A program made the translations under genes and the position numbers. A DNA stretch of 64,000 bases from the NCBI GenBank assembly GCA_017408825.1, contig JAFQTX010000037.1, forward strand, positions 124,001-188,000, given 5' to 3'. Positions 26,425 through 35,978 of this stretch are shown piece by piece. Origin of the DNA: Alistipes sp. (lineage in GTDB: Bacteria; Bacteroidota; Bacteroidia; Bacteroidales; Rikenellaceae). The first letter of the stretch is position 1, and every line of letters begins with the position of its first letter. Below the pieces are notes generated by a model that saw only the letters and a program-made list of their open reading frames with translations, was not told the origin of the DNA and searched no databases.

Positions 26425-28128
26425 CAGTGCCATGAGCATAAGTAGCTGCGCCGTAAGCACCCTTAGGAACATAACTACAGGATAGACCGTGGCATAGCTC
26501 ACTGCGGGCATATCGTTACCCGACGACGAGCTGGCAAAGCCGAGAGCTGGAGGATCTGTCATAGCGCCCGCCATAAGGCCCATAAGCGTATAGTAGTTGA
26601 TCTTGAACTTTAGGCGTGCTATGAGCGCCACGACGATGAGCGGCAGCACGGTGATGATCACGCCATAGCCAATCCACTTATAACCGCCACCCACGATAGC
26701 GTCGATAAAGCCATCACCAGCGCCGATACCTACGGCAGCGAGGAACATTGCAAGGCCTATCTCTCGGAGCATAAGGTTAGCACTCATCGTGGTGTAGGTG
26801 ACAAGGCCGAAGTGAGGGCCAAACCTACCAAGCAAGATAGCGATGATAAGTGGGCCTCCTGCCAAGCCGAGCTTCACGGGCTGTGGGATGTTCATAAGGG
26901 GCAACGAGCCGAGGAGCACACCAAGGGCGATGCCGAGGAAGATAGGCAAGAGGTTTGGGTGGTCGAGCTTCTTAAGCGAATTACCGAGCACCTTCTCGGC
27001 AGCGGCAACAGCAGCCTCAGGGCCGACAACCATAACCTTATCGCCCACCTGAAGCTCCATACCCTGATATGGGATAAGATCGACACCGGCACGATGTACT
27101 CGTGTGATGTTGATGCCGTAGCGTGTACGTAGGCGGAGGTCTGAGAACTTCTTGCCGTTGATATTCTCGTGCGTGATGAGTATTCGGCGTGACACAAGAG
27201 GTGTAGACTGCATTGCCGTAGCACCCCACTCGTCGGCAGTCATCTCCACAGGCTTGCCGAAGAATGCCAAGATAGCCTCGCTATCCTCCTCCGAGCAGAT
27301 GATGCGCAGACGGTCGCCAATAGTGAGCTGCGAGTTGCCATCGGCCATAACAATCTCTCCCGAGGAGTGCATTATGCGTGACACGACAAACTGACGGCCG
27401 ATGAGCATATGCGCAATGGCGATGGTCTTACCCTCGAGCATCTGGTTGGTAAACTCCACAGAGTAGCGGTGAGGCAGATGTGTCTCGTTGTTCATAGCTG
27501 CCAGTCCCTCGTCCTCCTTCTTAAAGTCTACACGCATAGCGTAGCGCATAAATATCATCGTGAGGATGATGCCTATAACACCCAGCGGATAGGCCACGGC
27601 ATAGCCCAACGATATAGAGTCGGCAATATCGGGATCTGCCATTCCCGAGTCGGCATATGCCTGCTGTGCAGCACCAAGACCTGGGGTGTTGGTCACAGCA
27701 CCCGACATCACACCCACCATCGTGGGGAGTGGCTCGCCAGTGACAAGGTGTATGACATATGTTGTCACAGCGCCAAGGAGGATCACCGAGGCAGCGAGCA
27801 CTATGAGCTTGATACCACCACTCTTGAGCGATGAGAAGAAGCCGGGGCCCACCTGAAGTCCGATGAAGAAGACAAAGAGTATCAGACCGAACTCCTTGAT
27901 AAAGTGGAGGGTATCGGGATGCAACGAGCCAGCATCGAGGAAGTGTCCCGCGACGATGCCCGTAAACAGAATCCACGTCATACCGAATGATACGCCCTTG
28001 ATCTTAATCCTGCTCAGCGCAATACCCGAGGCGATGACCAAGGCGAGAATAAATATGGTGTGAGCAATAGAGGGATGTGCCACATCGCCACTGCCCACAA
28101 CAACGGTTTTTAGCCAATCTAAATTCAT
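26422..28128 (-). CDS. AspT/YidE-type putative transporter
   Basis: 568 residues in the typical layout of the AAE (aspartate:alanine exchanger) family: about five membrane segments (23-190), a cytoplasmic block with two RCK/TrkA-C domains (about 210-380, with MLEGKTIAIAHMLIGRQF and MELQVGDKVMVVGPE), then about five more segments. Duplicated motifs GVMSGAVTNTPGLGAAQ and GLMAGAMTDPPALGFA mark the two pseudo-symmetric halves. The substrate is unknown; amino or dicarboxylic acids are likely. It is monocistronic with its own promoter and palindromes at its 3' end. Confidence 0.88.
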   Translation of the reverse strand: MNLDWLKTVVVGSGDVAHPSIAHTIFILALVIASGIALSRIKIKGVSFGMTWILFTGIVAGHFLDAGSLHPDTLHFIKEFGLILFVFFIGLQVGPGFFSSLKSGGIKLIVLAASVILLGAVTTYVIHLVTGEPLPTMVGVMSGAVTNTPGLGAAQQAYADSGMADPDIADSISLGYAVAYPLGVIGIILTMIFMRYAMRVDFKKEDEGLAAMNNETHLPHRYSVEFTNQMLEGKTIAIAHMLIGRQFVVSRIMHSSGEIVMADGNSQLTIGDRLRIICSEEDSEAILAFFGKPVEMTADEWGATAMQSTPLVSRRILITHENINGKKFSDLRLRTRYGINITRVHRAGVDLIPYQGMELQVGDKVMVVGPEAAVAAAEKVLGNSLKKLDHPNLLPIFLGIALGVLLGSLPLMNIPQPVKLGLAGGPLIIAILLGRFGPHFGLVTYTTMSANLMLREIGLAMFLAAVGIGAGDGFIDAIVGGGYKWIGYGVIITVLPLIVVALIARLKFKINYYTLMGLMAGAMTDPPALGFASSSSGNDMPAVSYATVYPVVMFLRVLTAQLLMLMAL

Positions 28129-28158
28129 TATTTGTCTCTAATGGGTTAGTTTCGGCGG

Positions 28159-28189
28159 CAAATATACACAATATATATTATATAAGCAA
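28159..28189 (-). promoter_or_regulatory. Promoter of the AspT-like transporter gene
   Basis: Minus strand TTG, 20 bp, TATATTTG (plus: CAAATATA at 28159-28166, CAA at 28187-28189). It lies between the hairpin array and the gene, so the array is not in this mRNA's leader. Confidence 0.6.
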
Positions 28190-28190
28190 G

Positions 28191-28502
28191 TTGAAAGGGT
28201 TGTTCGCCCGCTTGTGGCGGGCTAAAGGGGGCTGAAAGAGTAGTTCGCCCGCTGAAGCGGGCTAAAGGGTAGTTCGTGCCTTGCGGCACTAAAGAGTAGT
28301 AGAAAGGGTTTTCCCTTTAGCAAGCGTCAGCTTGCGAACTACCCTTTAGCTGCGAAGCAGCGCTCTACCCTTTAGCTGCGATAGCAGCGCCCTACCCTTT
28401 AGCTGCGATAGCAGCGAGCCACCCTTTAGCTGCGATAGCAGCGCTCTACCCTTTAGCAAGCGCCAGCTTGCGAACCACCCTTCAGCCCGCTCCGCTTGCG
28501 CC
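28191..28502. repeat. CTAAAGGG hairpin array A1
   Basis: About ten units of roughly 30 bp: a linker CTAAAGGGT(A/T)G plus a short perfect hairpin. Left of centre the linkers read CTAAAGGG, right of centre the complement CCCTTTAG. The centre near 28300-28320 is GTAGTAGAAAGGG-TTTT-CCCTTTAGC. Stem types include CCCGCTGAAGCGGG, GTGCCTTGCGGCAC, GCTGCGATAGCAGC and CAAGCGTCAGCTTG. It starts at the stop codon of the LytTR regulator gene, forming its 3' region. Confidence 0.85.
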
Positions 28503-29234
28503 CTACGCCTTGAAGTGCTCGAAGAAGCGCTCTTTATAGTTCTCGCCAAGAGGGATATACTCGCCATTGTCGAGGAAGATACGTCCCTTGGTGTAGCTCG
28601 AGATGCGCTTGAGGTTCACGATATAGGAGCGGTGCACACGCAAGAAGAGGTTGGCGGGCAATGTGGTCTCCATATTCTTAAGCCTAAAGAGCGTAGTGAT
28701 CGTTGGACCTCCCTCGATATGCAGACGCACATACTCGCCAGCGCTCTCGAGGTAGACGATGTCGGCAATCTTGACAAGTTGCGTCTTATAATCAGCCTTG
28801 ACCGATATATAGTCCTGGTCGGCACTCTCGGCCTCGTTCTGCGCCACAACACTCTCGGCAGCACGGCACCTATCCACGAGGTCTACGAGCGAGATAGCCT
28901 TCTGCGACGCCTTCATAAACTCATCATAGCTGAAGGGCTTAAGCAGATAGTCGATGGCATTGAGCTTGAAGCCCTCGAGGGCAAACTCCGAGTGCGCCGT
29001 GGTGAATACTATATAGTGGGTCGAGGTGAGACTACGCACAAACTCAAGACCATTCATATCGGGCATATTGATATCGACAAAAATAAGGTCTACGCTCTCA
29101 CGAGCAAGCACCTCTTGTGCCTCGTGTGCACTGCGACACGTGGCCACAAGGTGTAGCTGCTCGGTACGCTCGATATAGCTACGTATCTGTCGTAGAGCCA
29201 GAGGCTCGTCATCAATTGCAATACATCTTACCAT
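28503..29234 (-). CDS. LytTR-type response regulator
   Basis: 243 residues: receiver domain (1-120) with DDEP near residue 8, the phospho-acceptor Asp in VDLIFVDINMPDMNGLEF (about 55) and a conserved KPFSYDEF, followed by a LytTR DNA-binding domain (about 145-240, with DIVYLESAGEYVRLH and FLRVHRSYIVNL). It probably binds DNA after phosphorylation by the kinase encoded 3 bp upstream. Regulators of this family control cell-wall, adhesion or nutrient genes; the target is not visible. The gene ends in hairpin array A1. Confidence 0.93.
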   Translation of the reverse strand: MVRCIAIDDEPLALRQIRSYIERTEQLHLVATCRSAHEAQEVLARESVDLIFVDINMPDMNGLEFVRSLTSTHYIVFTTAHSEFALEGFKLNAIDYLLKPFSYDEFMKASQKAISLVDLVDRCRAAESVVAQNEAESADQDYISVKADYKTQLVKIADIVYLESAGEYVRLHIEGGPTITTLFRLKNMETTLPANLFLRVHRSYIVNLKRISSYTKGRIFLDNGEYIPLGENYKERFFEHFKA

Positions 29235-29237
29235 ATG

Positions 29238-30287
29238 CTAATGTGTTACAGGGATTACAAGTTTTACAATATATCGTTGTGGGTCGCCATCCTCCTTATC
29301 GAGTTGGTAGCGACTATCGAAAAGTAGGTCGAGACGCTTGGTGATATTGTTAAGGCCTATGCCACTATGCTCCGTGGAGTGCGACATAGAGCGGCTGTTG
29401 GCCACAACACACGTAAGCTCGTCGTCATCGACATATATGTTGATATGTATGAACGACTCTTGGTTATAGCTTATGCCGTGCTTAAAGGCGTTCTCCACAA
29501 GCACGATGAGTAGCAGCGGTGGTAGCGACACTCGGCGACAGGTATTCATATCGGGGTGCGTAAACTCGATATCGACGTCGTCGGCAAAGCGTATGCGCAT
29601 AAGCTCGATATAGTTGGTGATAAACTCCACCTCCTTATCCAGCGAGGTATAACTCTCACCCGAGTCGTAGAGCACGTGGCGCATCATACGTGAGAGGTCC
29701 ATAACGCTCTTGCGTGCCATCTCGCTATCGAAGTCGATCATAGCGTGGATGTTGTTGAGAGTGTTCATCAGAAAGTGGGGATTTATCTGATACTTCAAAT
29801 ACTGCATCTGTATCTCGATATTCTGTCTCTGCAACTGCGCCATATGCTGCTCGGTGATTATTGAGCGGTAGTAGAGCTTTATCATCGAGTTAGCCCCCGC
29901 CATCAAGATGCCAAACAGCACGTTCCAATACCAGGCCAACTCCGTTAGCGAGGCCTTATCACGGAGGTCTACGTTGCTCTGCCAGTAGCGGAAGTCGAGC
30001 ACCTCGATAGTACCAAACACCGAGGCTACGAGCGTAATGAGCAGCACGATATACCAGCCATACCTATTGCGCATAAGCAGCGGCGTGAGCAGGTAGTTGT
30101 GCACCAGAAAGATAAAGAAATAGGGCAAAATCTTAACCCACGAGATGATCACCTTGCCAAAGTCGATAGCCTCCTCCGACATCAGGTGAGCATTCATAAA
30201 TGGGATAAGGAAGATGGCAGCCCATACGCAGGCGTAGAGCATATTCTCGCCGATCCACAGATTTCTGATTGCACCCTTAATGTTCAT
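29238..30287 (-). CDS. LytS/YehU-type sensor histidine kinase
   Basis: 349 residues from ATG 30287; a longer frame runs to 30410 but the upstream part has no membrane or domain sense and overlaps the promoter. Four hydrophobic segments span residues about 16-150. The His-kinase domain has the phospho-acceptor in YQINPHFLMNTLNNIHAMID and an ATPase domain with LLLIVLVENAFKHGI (N-box) and GIGLNNITKRLDLLF (G-box). It forms a two-component pair with the adjacent LytTR regulator. Confidence 0.9.
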   Translation of the reverse strand: MNIKGAIRNLWIGENMLYACVWAAIFLIPFMNAHLMSEEAIDFGKVIISWVKILPYFFIFLVHNYLLTPLLMRNRYGWYIVLLITLVASVFGTIEVLDFRYWQSNVDLRDKASLTELAWYWNVLFGILMAGANSMIKLYYRSIITEQHMAQLQRQNIEIQMQYLKYQINPHFLMNTLNNIHAMIDFDSEMARKSVMDLSRMMRHVLYDSGESYTSLDKEVEFITNYIELMRIRFADDVDIEFTHPDMNTCRRVSLPPLLLIVLVENAFKHGISYNQESFIHINIYVDDDELTCVVANSRSMSHSTEHSGIGLNNITKRLDLLFDSRYQLDKEDGDPQRYIVKLVIPVTH

Positions 30288-30293
30288 ACCCCG

Positions 30294-30324
30294 CAAATTT
30301 AACATATTTGTGCCAAACATCAAA
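30294..30324 (-). promoter_or_regulatory. Promoter of the two-component operon, nearly leaderless
   Basis: Minus strand TTTG, 19 bp, TAAATTTG (plus: CAAATTTA at 30294-30301, CAAA at 30321-30324). With usual spacing transcription starts about 30290, only 3 nt before the ATG at 30287. Confidence 0.5.
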
Positions 30325-30398
30325 GCAAATTGCTCAATTATAAACGACAGCGTGGTTTTGTTCAACGAGTGTTCGTTGGAAGCACTTTGATTTTTGGG

Positions 30399-30809
30399 GG
30401 TAGGGCGCAAGCTGGCGCTTGCTAAAGGGTGGGGCGCTCGCCTGTGGCGAGCTAAAGGGTGGCTCGCAAGCAGAGCTTGCTAAAGGGTAGGGCGCTGCTG
30501 GCGCAGCTAAAGAGTAGAGCGCTGCTGCGCAGCTAAAGGGAAAAAACTCCCTTTCTACTACTCTTTAGTGCCGCAAGGCACGAACTACCCTTTAGCCCGC
30601 CTTAGCGGGCGAACTACCCTTTCAGCCACCCTTTAGCCCGCCTCAGCGGGCGAACAACCCTTTCAGCTACCCTTTAGCCCGCTTCAGCGGGCGAACAACC
30701 CTTTCAACTACCCTTTAGCCCGCTTCAGCGGGCGAACAACCCTTTCAACTACCCTTTAGCCCGCTTCAGCGGGCGAACAACCCTTTCAGCAACCCTTTAG
30801 CCCGCCACT
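30399..30809. repeat. CTAAAGGG hairpin array A2
   Basis: About 13 units of the same design as A1, in opposite polarity about the centre at about 30530-30565 (GCTAAAGGG-AAAAAA-CTCCCTTTCTAC, then the GTGCCGCAAGGCAC stem). The right half holds five near-identical units with the CCCGCTTCAGCGGG stem. It lies between the stop of the SDR gene and the kinase promoter. Confidence 0.85.
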
Positions 30810-31601
30810 CTACACCCGTTGCAGCAGGCGCTTGACTGGTGGTAGCAGTAGAAACAGATCGAGAACACGTGCGGGGAGTATGGCGCAGAGGGCCACGACA
30901 AGTTTAGTAAAAAGGCCCGGGGTGACACGTCTACGGCCACGGAACATAGCCCTCACACCACGACGTGCTATGCGCTCGGGGCGCATCATAACACCCAGCA
31001 GCACAAACTTTCGACGCAGCTTGTCGCTGAGATTATAGAACGGCGTGTCTACCGCCCCGGGGAAGAGCAGCGTGACACTAACACCCGAGCGGTGCAGCTC
31101 GTACCACAGGGCCGAGCCGAAGCTCTTGAGGTAGGCCTTCGTGGCGCTATAGTGCGAGATTGTGGGATAGGGCAACCACGCCGTAGATGACGACATTATG
31201 AGTATACGTCCACGACGTAGCTCCTTCATACGCTGGCCATAGTAGCGGCATAGTAGCGTTGTGGTGGTGCAGTGCAGGGTGATAATCTTCGTCAGAGACT
31301 CTGGGGCGGTGTTCACCAACGTAGAGAAGAGCAGCATACCTGCATTGCAGATAAGTATCTCCACCTCAAGACCTTGACTACGTGTGTAGTTATATATCTC
31401 GAGTGCTGCATCCTCGCGCGCAAGGTCGCAACATAGTGAACGAGCCTCAACACCATACTCACGACGAAGCTCCTCTGCGGTGGCATCGAGCTCCTGAGGC
31501 TGATTGCTCACTGCGATGATATTATAGCCACGTGCGGCCATCTCTGTGGCGTAGTGGCGACCAATGCCCGACGAGGCACCTGTGATTAATGCATAGTTCA
31601 T
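30810..31601 (-). CDS. Short-chain dehydrogenase/reductase
   Basis: 263 residues. Classical SDR signature: cofactor motif TGASSGIGRHYA at 7-18, CNAGM near 87, catalytic Ser in MSSSTAWLPYP and YSATKAYLKSFG (Tyr and Lys of YxxxK) near 155. The C-terminal tail is hydrophobic and basic, as in membrane-associated SDRs such as DltE-like or 3-ketoacyl reductases. Substrate unknown. A -7 box TAACTTTG at 31606-31613 (minus) would leave almost no leader. The gene ends in hairpin array A2. Confidence 0.88.
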   Translation of the reverse strand: MNYALITGASSGIGRHYATEMAARGYNIIAVSNQPQELDATAEELRREYGVEARSLCCDLAREDAALEIYNYTRSQGLEVEILICNAGMLLFSTLVNTAPESLTKIITLHCTTTTLLCRYYGQRMKELRRGRILIMSSSTAWLPYPTISHYSATKAYLKSFGSALWYELHRSGVSVTLLFPGAVDTPFYNLSDKLRRKFVLLGVMMRPERIARRGVRAMFRGRRRVTPGLFTKLVVALCAILPARVLDLFLLLPPVKRLLQRV

Positions 31602-31690
31602 AGTGCAAAGTTAGCGAAATTTTGCTACCTTTGTATCATCTAAGAAGTCGAAATAAAATTCAAACAGCTTCTAAAAGTCGAAAAAAGAGT

Positions 31691-32182
31691 ATGGCCAAGC
31701 GCATAGAGAAGACAAACGCCGCACGACTGCTCGACAGAGCAAAGATAGAGTACGAGTTAGTACCCTACGCCGTAGACGAGAGTAACCTCGCCGCAACACA
31801 CGTTGCCGAAGAGCTGGGCGAAGATATAGCCACAGTATTCAAGACCCTTGTGCTGCGTGGCGACCGCCAAGGGCTGTTCGTATGCGTGATACCGGGCGAT
31901 AAGGAGGTAGACCTAAAGGCCGCAGCACGTGTGTCGGGGAATAAACGAGCCGAGATGTTAGCTATGAAGGAGCTGCTACCCACCACAGGGTATATTCGTG
32001 GCGGATGCTCACCCATAGGGATGAAGAGACCCCTGCCCACCTACGTTCACTCCTCGGCATTGGAGCACGAGCGCATCTACATAAGTGCTGGCGTGCGTGG
32101 TATGCAGATAGCCATAAATCCAAACGACCTCATTGCCTTTGTTGGCGCCGAGGTCGAGGATATCATTGTTGAGAGAGAGTAG
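31691..32182 (+). CDS. ybaK: Cys-tRNA(Pro)/aminoacyl-tRNA deacylase YbaK/EbsC
   Basis: 163 residues from ATG 31691 (preceded by AAGAG; an earlier in-frame start at 31622 overlaps the -7 box TACCTTTG at 31626-31633). The phrases KTNAARLLDRAKIEYEL, VFKTLVLRGD, VCVIPGDKEVDLKAAA and GYIRGGCSPIGMKRPLPTYV (quoted in pieces) are those of YbaK, which hydrolyses mischarged Cys-tRNA(Pro) in the cytoplasm. Length normal. The convergent kinase gene ends 8 bp after its stop. Confidence 0.92.
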   Translation: MAKRIEKTNAARLLDRAKIEYELVPYAVDESNLAATHVAEELGEDIATVFKTLVLRGDRQGLFVCVIPGDKEVDLKAAARVSGNKRAEMLAMKELLPTTGYIRGGCSPIGMKRPLPTYVHSSALEHERIYISAGVRGMQIAINPNDLIAFVGAEVEDIIVERE

Positions 32183-32190
32183 AGCTGTCA

Positions 32191-33177
32191 TCAACCGAGC
32201 GTGGCTAAGAACGAGCGATTGACAACAACTCGCACCTTGCGGTGTACGTTGTGTAGCTCAACAGGGGTGACACCAAAGAGCTCACCGTCGATCTCGAGCA
32301 TAGTCTCGGGAGAGGACTCTATGCGTATCTTACGCCCCTGAGCGTGTATCACGTGGCCGATGGTGTAGATGCTACCATTGAAGAAGCGCTTGAGACGGAA
32401 GATAATATTCCACCAGTGCATAGGACGTATTATCGTAATATCCAACAATCCATCGTCGGCAACAGCCTCGGGGAGCTGCTGGATACCTCCACCGTTATAC
32501 TTACCTACGCCGATGGCGATACTAAAGAGCAGGTTGTTGTAGACAAGTCTATCGTCGATCCACACCTTGACACCCGTAGGCTTATATCTGAAGAAGGTGT
32601 TTACCAGCGCACGTATATAGAGGCTACGTCCTCGAGCCCCTCGAGAGCGCATCTGCATACCTCGCTCGATGACCGCTGCATCGAAGCCCAAGCCCGCAAC
32701 ATTGGCCATATAACGCACCTGACGGTAGCGTGACTCCTCATACTCCACCGTGGCAACATCCTGCAAGAAGGTATACCCCTCCTTAATGGCACGTATAGCC
32801 TCGGAGTAGCGCTTCGGGATGCCGAACATACGTATCCAGTCGTTGCCCGTACCCACGGCAATAACGCCAATGGTAACTGCCTCAGGCTCTACGACCTGCT
32901 GTATAAAGAGGCCATTGACGACCTCGTGCAGTGTGCCATCGCCACCCACGACGATGATACAGCGGTAGCCCGAGTTGATGGCCGACACCGTAAGCTCCGT
33001 GGCGTGGCACCTATGCTCGGTGAAGACCGCCTCCGAGCGAATACCATTATCACGCAGCAGCTTTGATATAAGCGGAAAGTCGTCGAGCCCCTTACCCGAG
33101 CCGGATATGGGGTTCACGACGACAAACCAGCGAACATCAGCCTCAAGCGTAGCTCTATCAATAGCCTGCTCGTTCAT
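32191..33177 (-). CDS. Diacylglycerol/lipid kinase (YegS/DagK family)
   Basis: 328 residues. VVVNPISGSGKG near residue 18 and the nucleotide-binding VVGGDGTLHEVVNGL near 77 define the DAGK catalytic domain; VIAVGTGNDWIRMFGIP follows. The C-terminal half with GGGIQQLPEAVADDGLLDITII and the ESSPETMLEIDGE segment matches the beta-sandwich domain (EIDGE motif) of soluble bacterial lipid kinases. It phosphorylates diacylglycerol or another lipid at the inner membrane. It is 20 bp downstream of pepD and may be cotranscribed. Confidence 0.92.
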   Translation of the reverse strand: MNEQAIDRATLEADVRWFVVVNPISGSGKGLDDFPLISKLLRDNGIRSEAVFTEHRCHATELTVSAINSGYRCIIVVGGDGTLHEVVNGLFIQQVVEPEAVTIGVIAVGTGNDWIRMFGIPKRYSEAIRAIKEGYTFLQDVATVEYEESRYRQVRYMANVAGLGFDAAVIERGMQMRSRGARGRSLYIRALVNTFFRYKPTGVKVWIDDRLVYNNLLFSIAIGVGKYNGGGIQQLPEAVADDGLLDITIIRPMHWWNIIFRLKRFFNGSIYTIGHVIHAQGRKIRIESSPETMLEIDGELFGVTPVELHNVHRKVRVVVNRSFLATLG

Positions 33178-33197
33178 AGCTGAGTATCATAGCATTA

Positions 33198-34658
33198 CTA
33201 CTTGCGAGGTGCGTTACGCAACGTGTTGAGCAAGAAGTCGTAGAACTTCTCGACAGATGCGATGTTCACCTTCTCGTCTGGAGAGTGTGGATAGCAGATT
33301 GTAGGACCAAACGAGATCATATCCATACCGGGATACTTAGCACCGATGATACCGCACTCCAAGCCTGCGTGGATAGCCGTAACGGCTGGCTTCACGCCGT
33401 AGAGCTTCTCGTACGACTCAAGCATAGTGTGAAGAATAGGCGACTTCATATTTGGGTTCCAGCCGCTATACGAGCCTGTGAGCTCAACATCGGCACCTGC
33501 AAGCTCGAATACCGATGAGATAGCACCTGCCAACTCGCCCTTCTCGGTATCTACCGACGAGCGCAACAAGCACTGTACCTTGATAGTAGTGCCATCCGAC
33601 ACCACGATAGCGAGGTTAGAGGATGTCTGCACAAGACCCTCCATAGCAATAGACATACGCTGAACACCATTAGGACAGCCACATACCGCACGAATCAATG
33701 AGTGCGACTCGAGGTGTGGGATGATAGCCTTAGGACACTCAACCTCCTCGGCAAAGATCTCGATAGAGTCCTCGATGCCCTCGAACTCCTTAATGATCAC
33801 CTTCTCGTAAGACTTCACGTTAGCCTCGAAGATAGCCTTCTCAGCCTCACGAACAACAACCACTGCCCAAGCCTCACGTGGGATAGCATTACGCATATTA
33901 CCACCCTCAACGGCTGCAAGCTCCAAGCCGTAAGACTCGGTCTCCTGACGCAAGAGGCGGAAGAGCACCTTATTAGCATTAGCACGCTGAGTGCCAATCT
34001 GGATACCTGAGTGGCCACCCTTCAAGCCCTTTACAGTGACCTTATAGGCAGCAAACTTACCCTCCAAGGGCTGCTCACGATACTTAAACGTAACATTCAC
34101 ATCCATACCACCAGCGCAACCTACATACAACTCGCCCTCAGTCTCTGAGTCGAGGTTAAGCAGGATATCGCCCTTGAGCATACCGCTCTTAAGGCCGAAA
34201 GCACCATCCATACCTGTCTCCTCGGTAGCCGTAAACAAGCACTCGAGAGGACCGTGCTGAAGCTCAGCATCCTCCATAGCGGCCATAGCAGCAGCCAAGC
34301 CGATACCGTTGTCAGCACCAAGAGTAGTGCCATTGGCTGTCACCCACTCGCCGTCGATATATGCCTCGATAGGGTCTGTCGAGAAGTTAAACTCCTTGTC
34401 GTTGTTCTTCTGTGGCACCATATCGGTATGCGCCTGAAGGATGATACCCTTGCGATCCTCCATACCTGGTGTTGCAGGCTTATAAACATATACGTTCTGC
34501 GCCTCATCGACCTTATGCTCGAGGCCAAGCTCCTCGGCCCACTTAACGATATAAGCGCGAATAGCATCCTCCTCGTGTGAAGGGTGAGGGATGTTACAAA
34601 TCTCAGCAAAGTGCTTCCATACCAATGCTGGCTTCAAACCTTTCAAATTCTTGTCCAT
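33198..34658 (-). CDS. pepD: Aminoacyl-histidine dipeptidase (M20 family)
   Basis: 486 residues, the usual length of PepD. Metal-binding motifs of the M20 family are visible: ILQAHTDMVPQK (first His and Asp, about 78), GTTLGADNGIGLAAAMA (bridging Asp) and FTATEETGMDGAFGL (catalytic Glu pair); further ligands are in LLNLDSETEG and near the C-terminus HAGLECGII. It hydrolyses Xaa-His and other dipeptides in the cytoplasm. Upstream is repeat array R5, which leaves only about 30 bp for promoter elements; none was recognised. Confidence 0.95.
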   Translation of the reverse strand: MDKNLKGLKPALVWKHFAEICNIPHPSHEEDAIRAYIVKWAEELGLEHKVDEAQNVYVYKPATPGMEDRKGIILQAHTDMVPQKNNDKEFNFSTDPIEAYIDGEWVTANGTTLGADNGIGLAAAMAAMEDAELQHGPLECLFTATEETGMDGAFGLKSGMLKGDILLNLDSETEGELYVGCAGGMDVNVTFKYREQPLEGKFAAYKVTVKGLKGGHSGIQIGTQRANANKVLFRLLRQETESYGLELAAVEGGNMRNAIPREAWAVVVVREAEKAIFEANVKSYEKVIIKEFEGIEDSIEIFAEEVECPKAIIPHLESHSLIRAVCGCPNGVQRMSIAMEGLVQTSSNLAIVVSDGTTIKVQCLLRSSVDTEKGELAGAISSVFELAGADVELTGSYSGWNPNMKSPILHTMLESYEKLYGVKPAVTAIHAGLECGIIGAKYPGMDMISFGPTICYPHSPDEKVNIASVEKFYDFLLNTLRNAPRK

Positions 34659-34689
34659 AATTAAATTAAATATTTAGTTGTTAGTTGTT

Positions 34690-34975
<286 letters not shown>

Positions 34976-34981
34976 TTCTCT

Positions 34982-35977
34982 CTACTCCTTTGGTTTTAGG
35001 CCATTTTCAAGGGCCTCACGCCTGTCGAAAGCATCGACGATATACTTCACAAGCTGGTGGCGCACAATATCTCGCTTGTCGAACTCCACCTGACCTATGC
35101 CGTCGATACCTCGCAGTGTCTCCATAGCACGAGTAAGGCCACTATCCGAGCGGCGTGGGAGGTCGATCTGCGTGACATCGCCCGTGACGATAAACTTGGC
35201 ATTGCGGCCCATACGCGTAAGAAACATCTTTATCTGCGAGAGCGTGGTGTTCTGCGCCTCATCCAAGATTACAAAGGCGTTGTCCAGCGTGCGGCCACGC
35301 ATATAGGCCAACGGGGCAATCTGTATCGTCCCCTCCTCGATATACTTCTGGAGCTTGGCCGAGGGTATCATATCGCCCAGCGCATCGTAGAGAGGTTGTA
35401 GATAGGGGTCGAGCTTCTCCTTCATATCGCCAGGCAGGAAGCCGAGCTTCTCGCCAGCCTCCACAGCGGGGCGGGTCAATATTATGCGACGCACCTCACG
35501 CTCCTTTAAGGCACGTACCGCAAGGGCGATAGCCGTATAGGTCTTACCCGAGCCAGCAGGGCCTACGGCAAAGAGCAGGTCGTTACGCTCGGCGAGCTTC
35601 ACGAGGCGTTGCTGGTTGATTGTGCGGGCACGTATTATAGCGCCATTGTTGCCATAGACTATCACATCCTTATCTACGGCTGGGGGCTCTGCCGAAAGCT
35701 CCTCGAGGCTCGAGGAGAAGGCCTGAGAGACCACCTCCGACGATATATGGCCATACTTGATATAGTAGGCCACAAGGGCATTCATCCTACGCTCAAAGGC
35801 CGTCACATCGCTCTTAGCACCAAGAGCCTTGATGGTGTCGCCACGTGCCACAATCTTCAGCTTGGGACTTAGCTCACGCATCTGCTCGAGGTAGGCATTC
35901 TGCGCTCCGTAAAGCTCTCGGGCATCGACGCCCTCTATGAGTATCTCTTTCTGAATCTCTTCGCTCATACTCTTCAT
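34982..35977 (-). CDS. phoH: PhoH family ATPase
   Basis: 331 residues. Walker A GPAGSGKT at 139-146, Walker B in NAFVILDEAQNTT near 225 and MFLTRMGRNAKFIVTGDVTQIDLP (in parts) match the PhoH-like/YbeZ family of cytoplasmic ATPases linked to RNA and ribosome metabolism. An N-terminal KH-like region precedes the ATPase. The true start may be Met4. It is 1 bp downstream of the outer-membrane protein gene, so the pair is coupled. Confidence 0.93.
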   Translation of the reverse strand: MKSMSEEIQKEILIEGVDARELYGAQNAYLEQMRELSPKLKIVARGDTIKALGAKSDVTAFERRMNALVAYYIKYGHISSEVVSQAFSSSLEELSAEPPAVDKDVIVYGNNGAIIRARTINQQRLVKLAERNDLLFAVGPAGSGKTYTAIALAVRALKEREVRRIILTRPAVEAGEKLGFLPGDMKEKLDPYLQPLYDALGDMIPSAKLQKYIEEGTIQIAPLAYMRGRTLDNAFVILDEAQNTTLSQIKMFLTRMGRNAKFIVTGDVTQIDLPRRSDSGLTRAMETLRGIDGIGQVEFDKRDIVRHQLVKYIVDAFDRREALENGLKPKE

Positions 35978-35978
35978 A

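Noticed and set aside
28346-28567. A 73-codon minus frame with LKGRALLSQ repeats
   Set aside because: It is a translation of hairpin array A1 and overlaps the LytTR gene; the conserved feature is base pairing, not the peptide.
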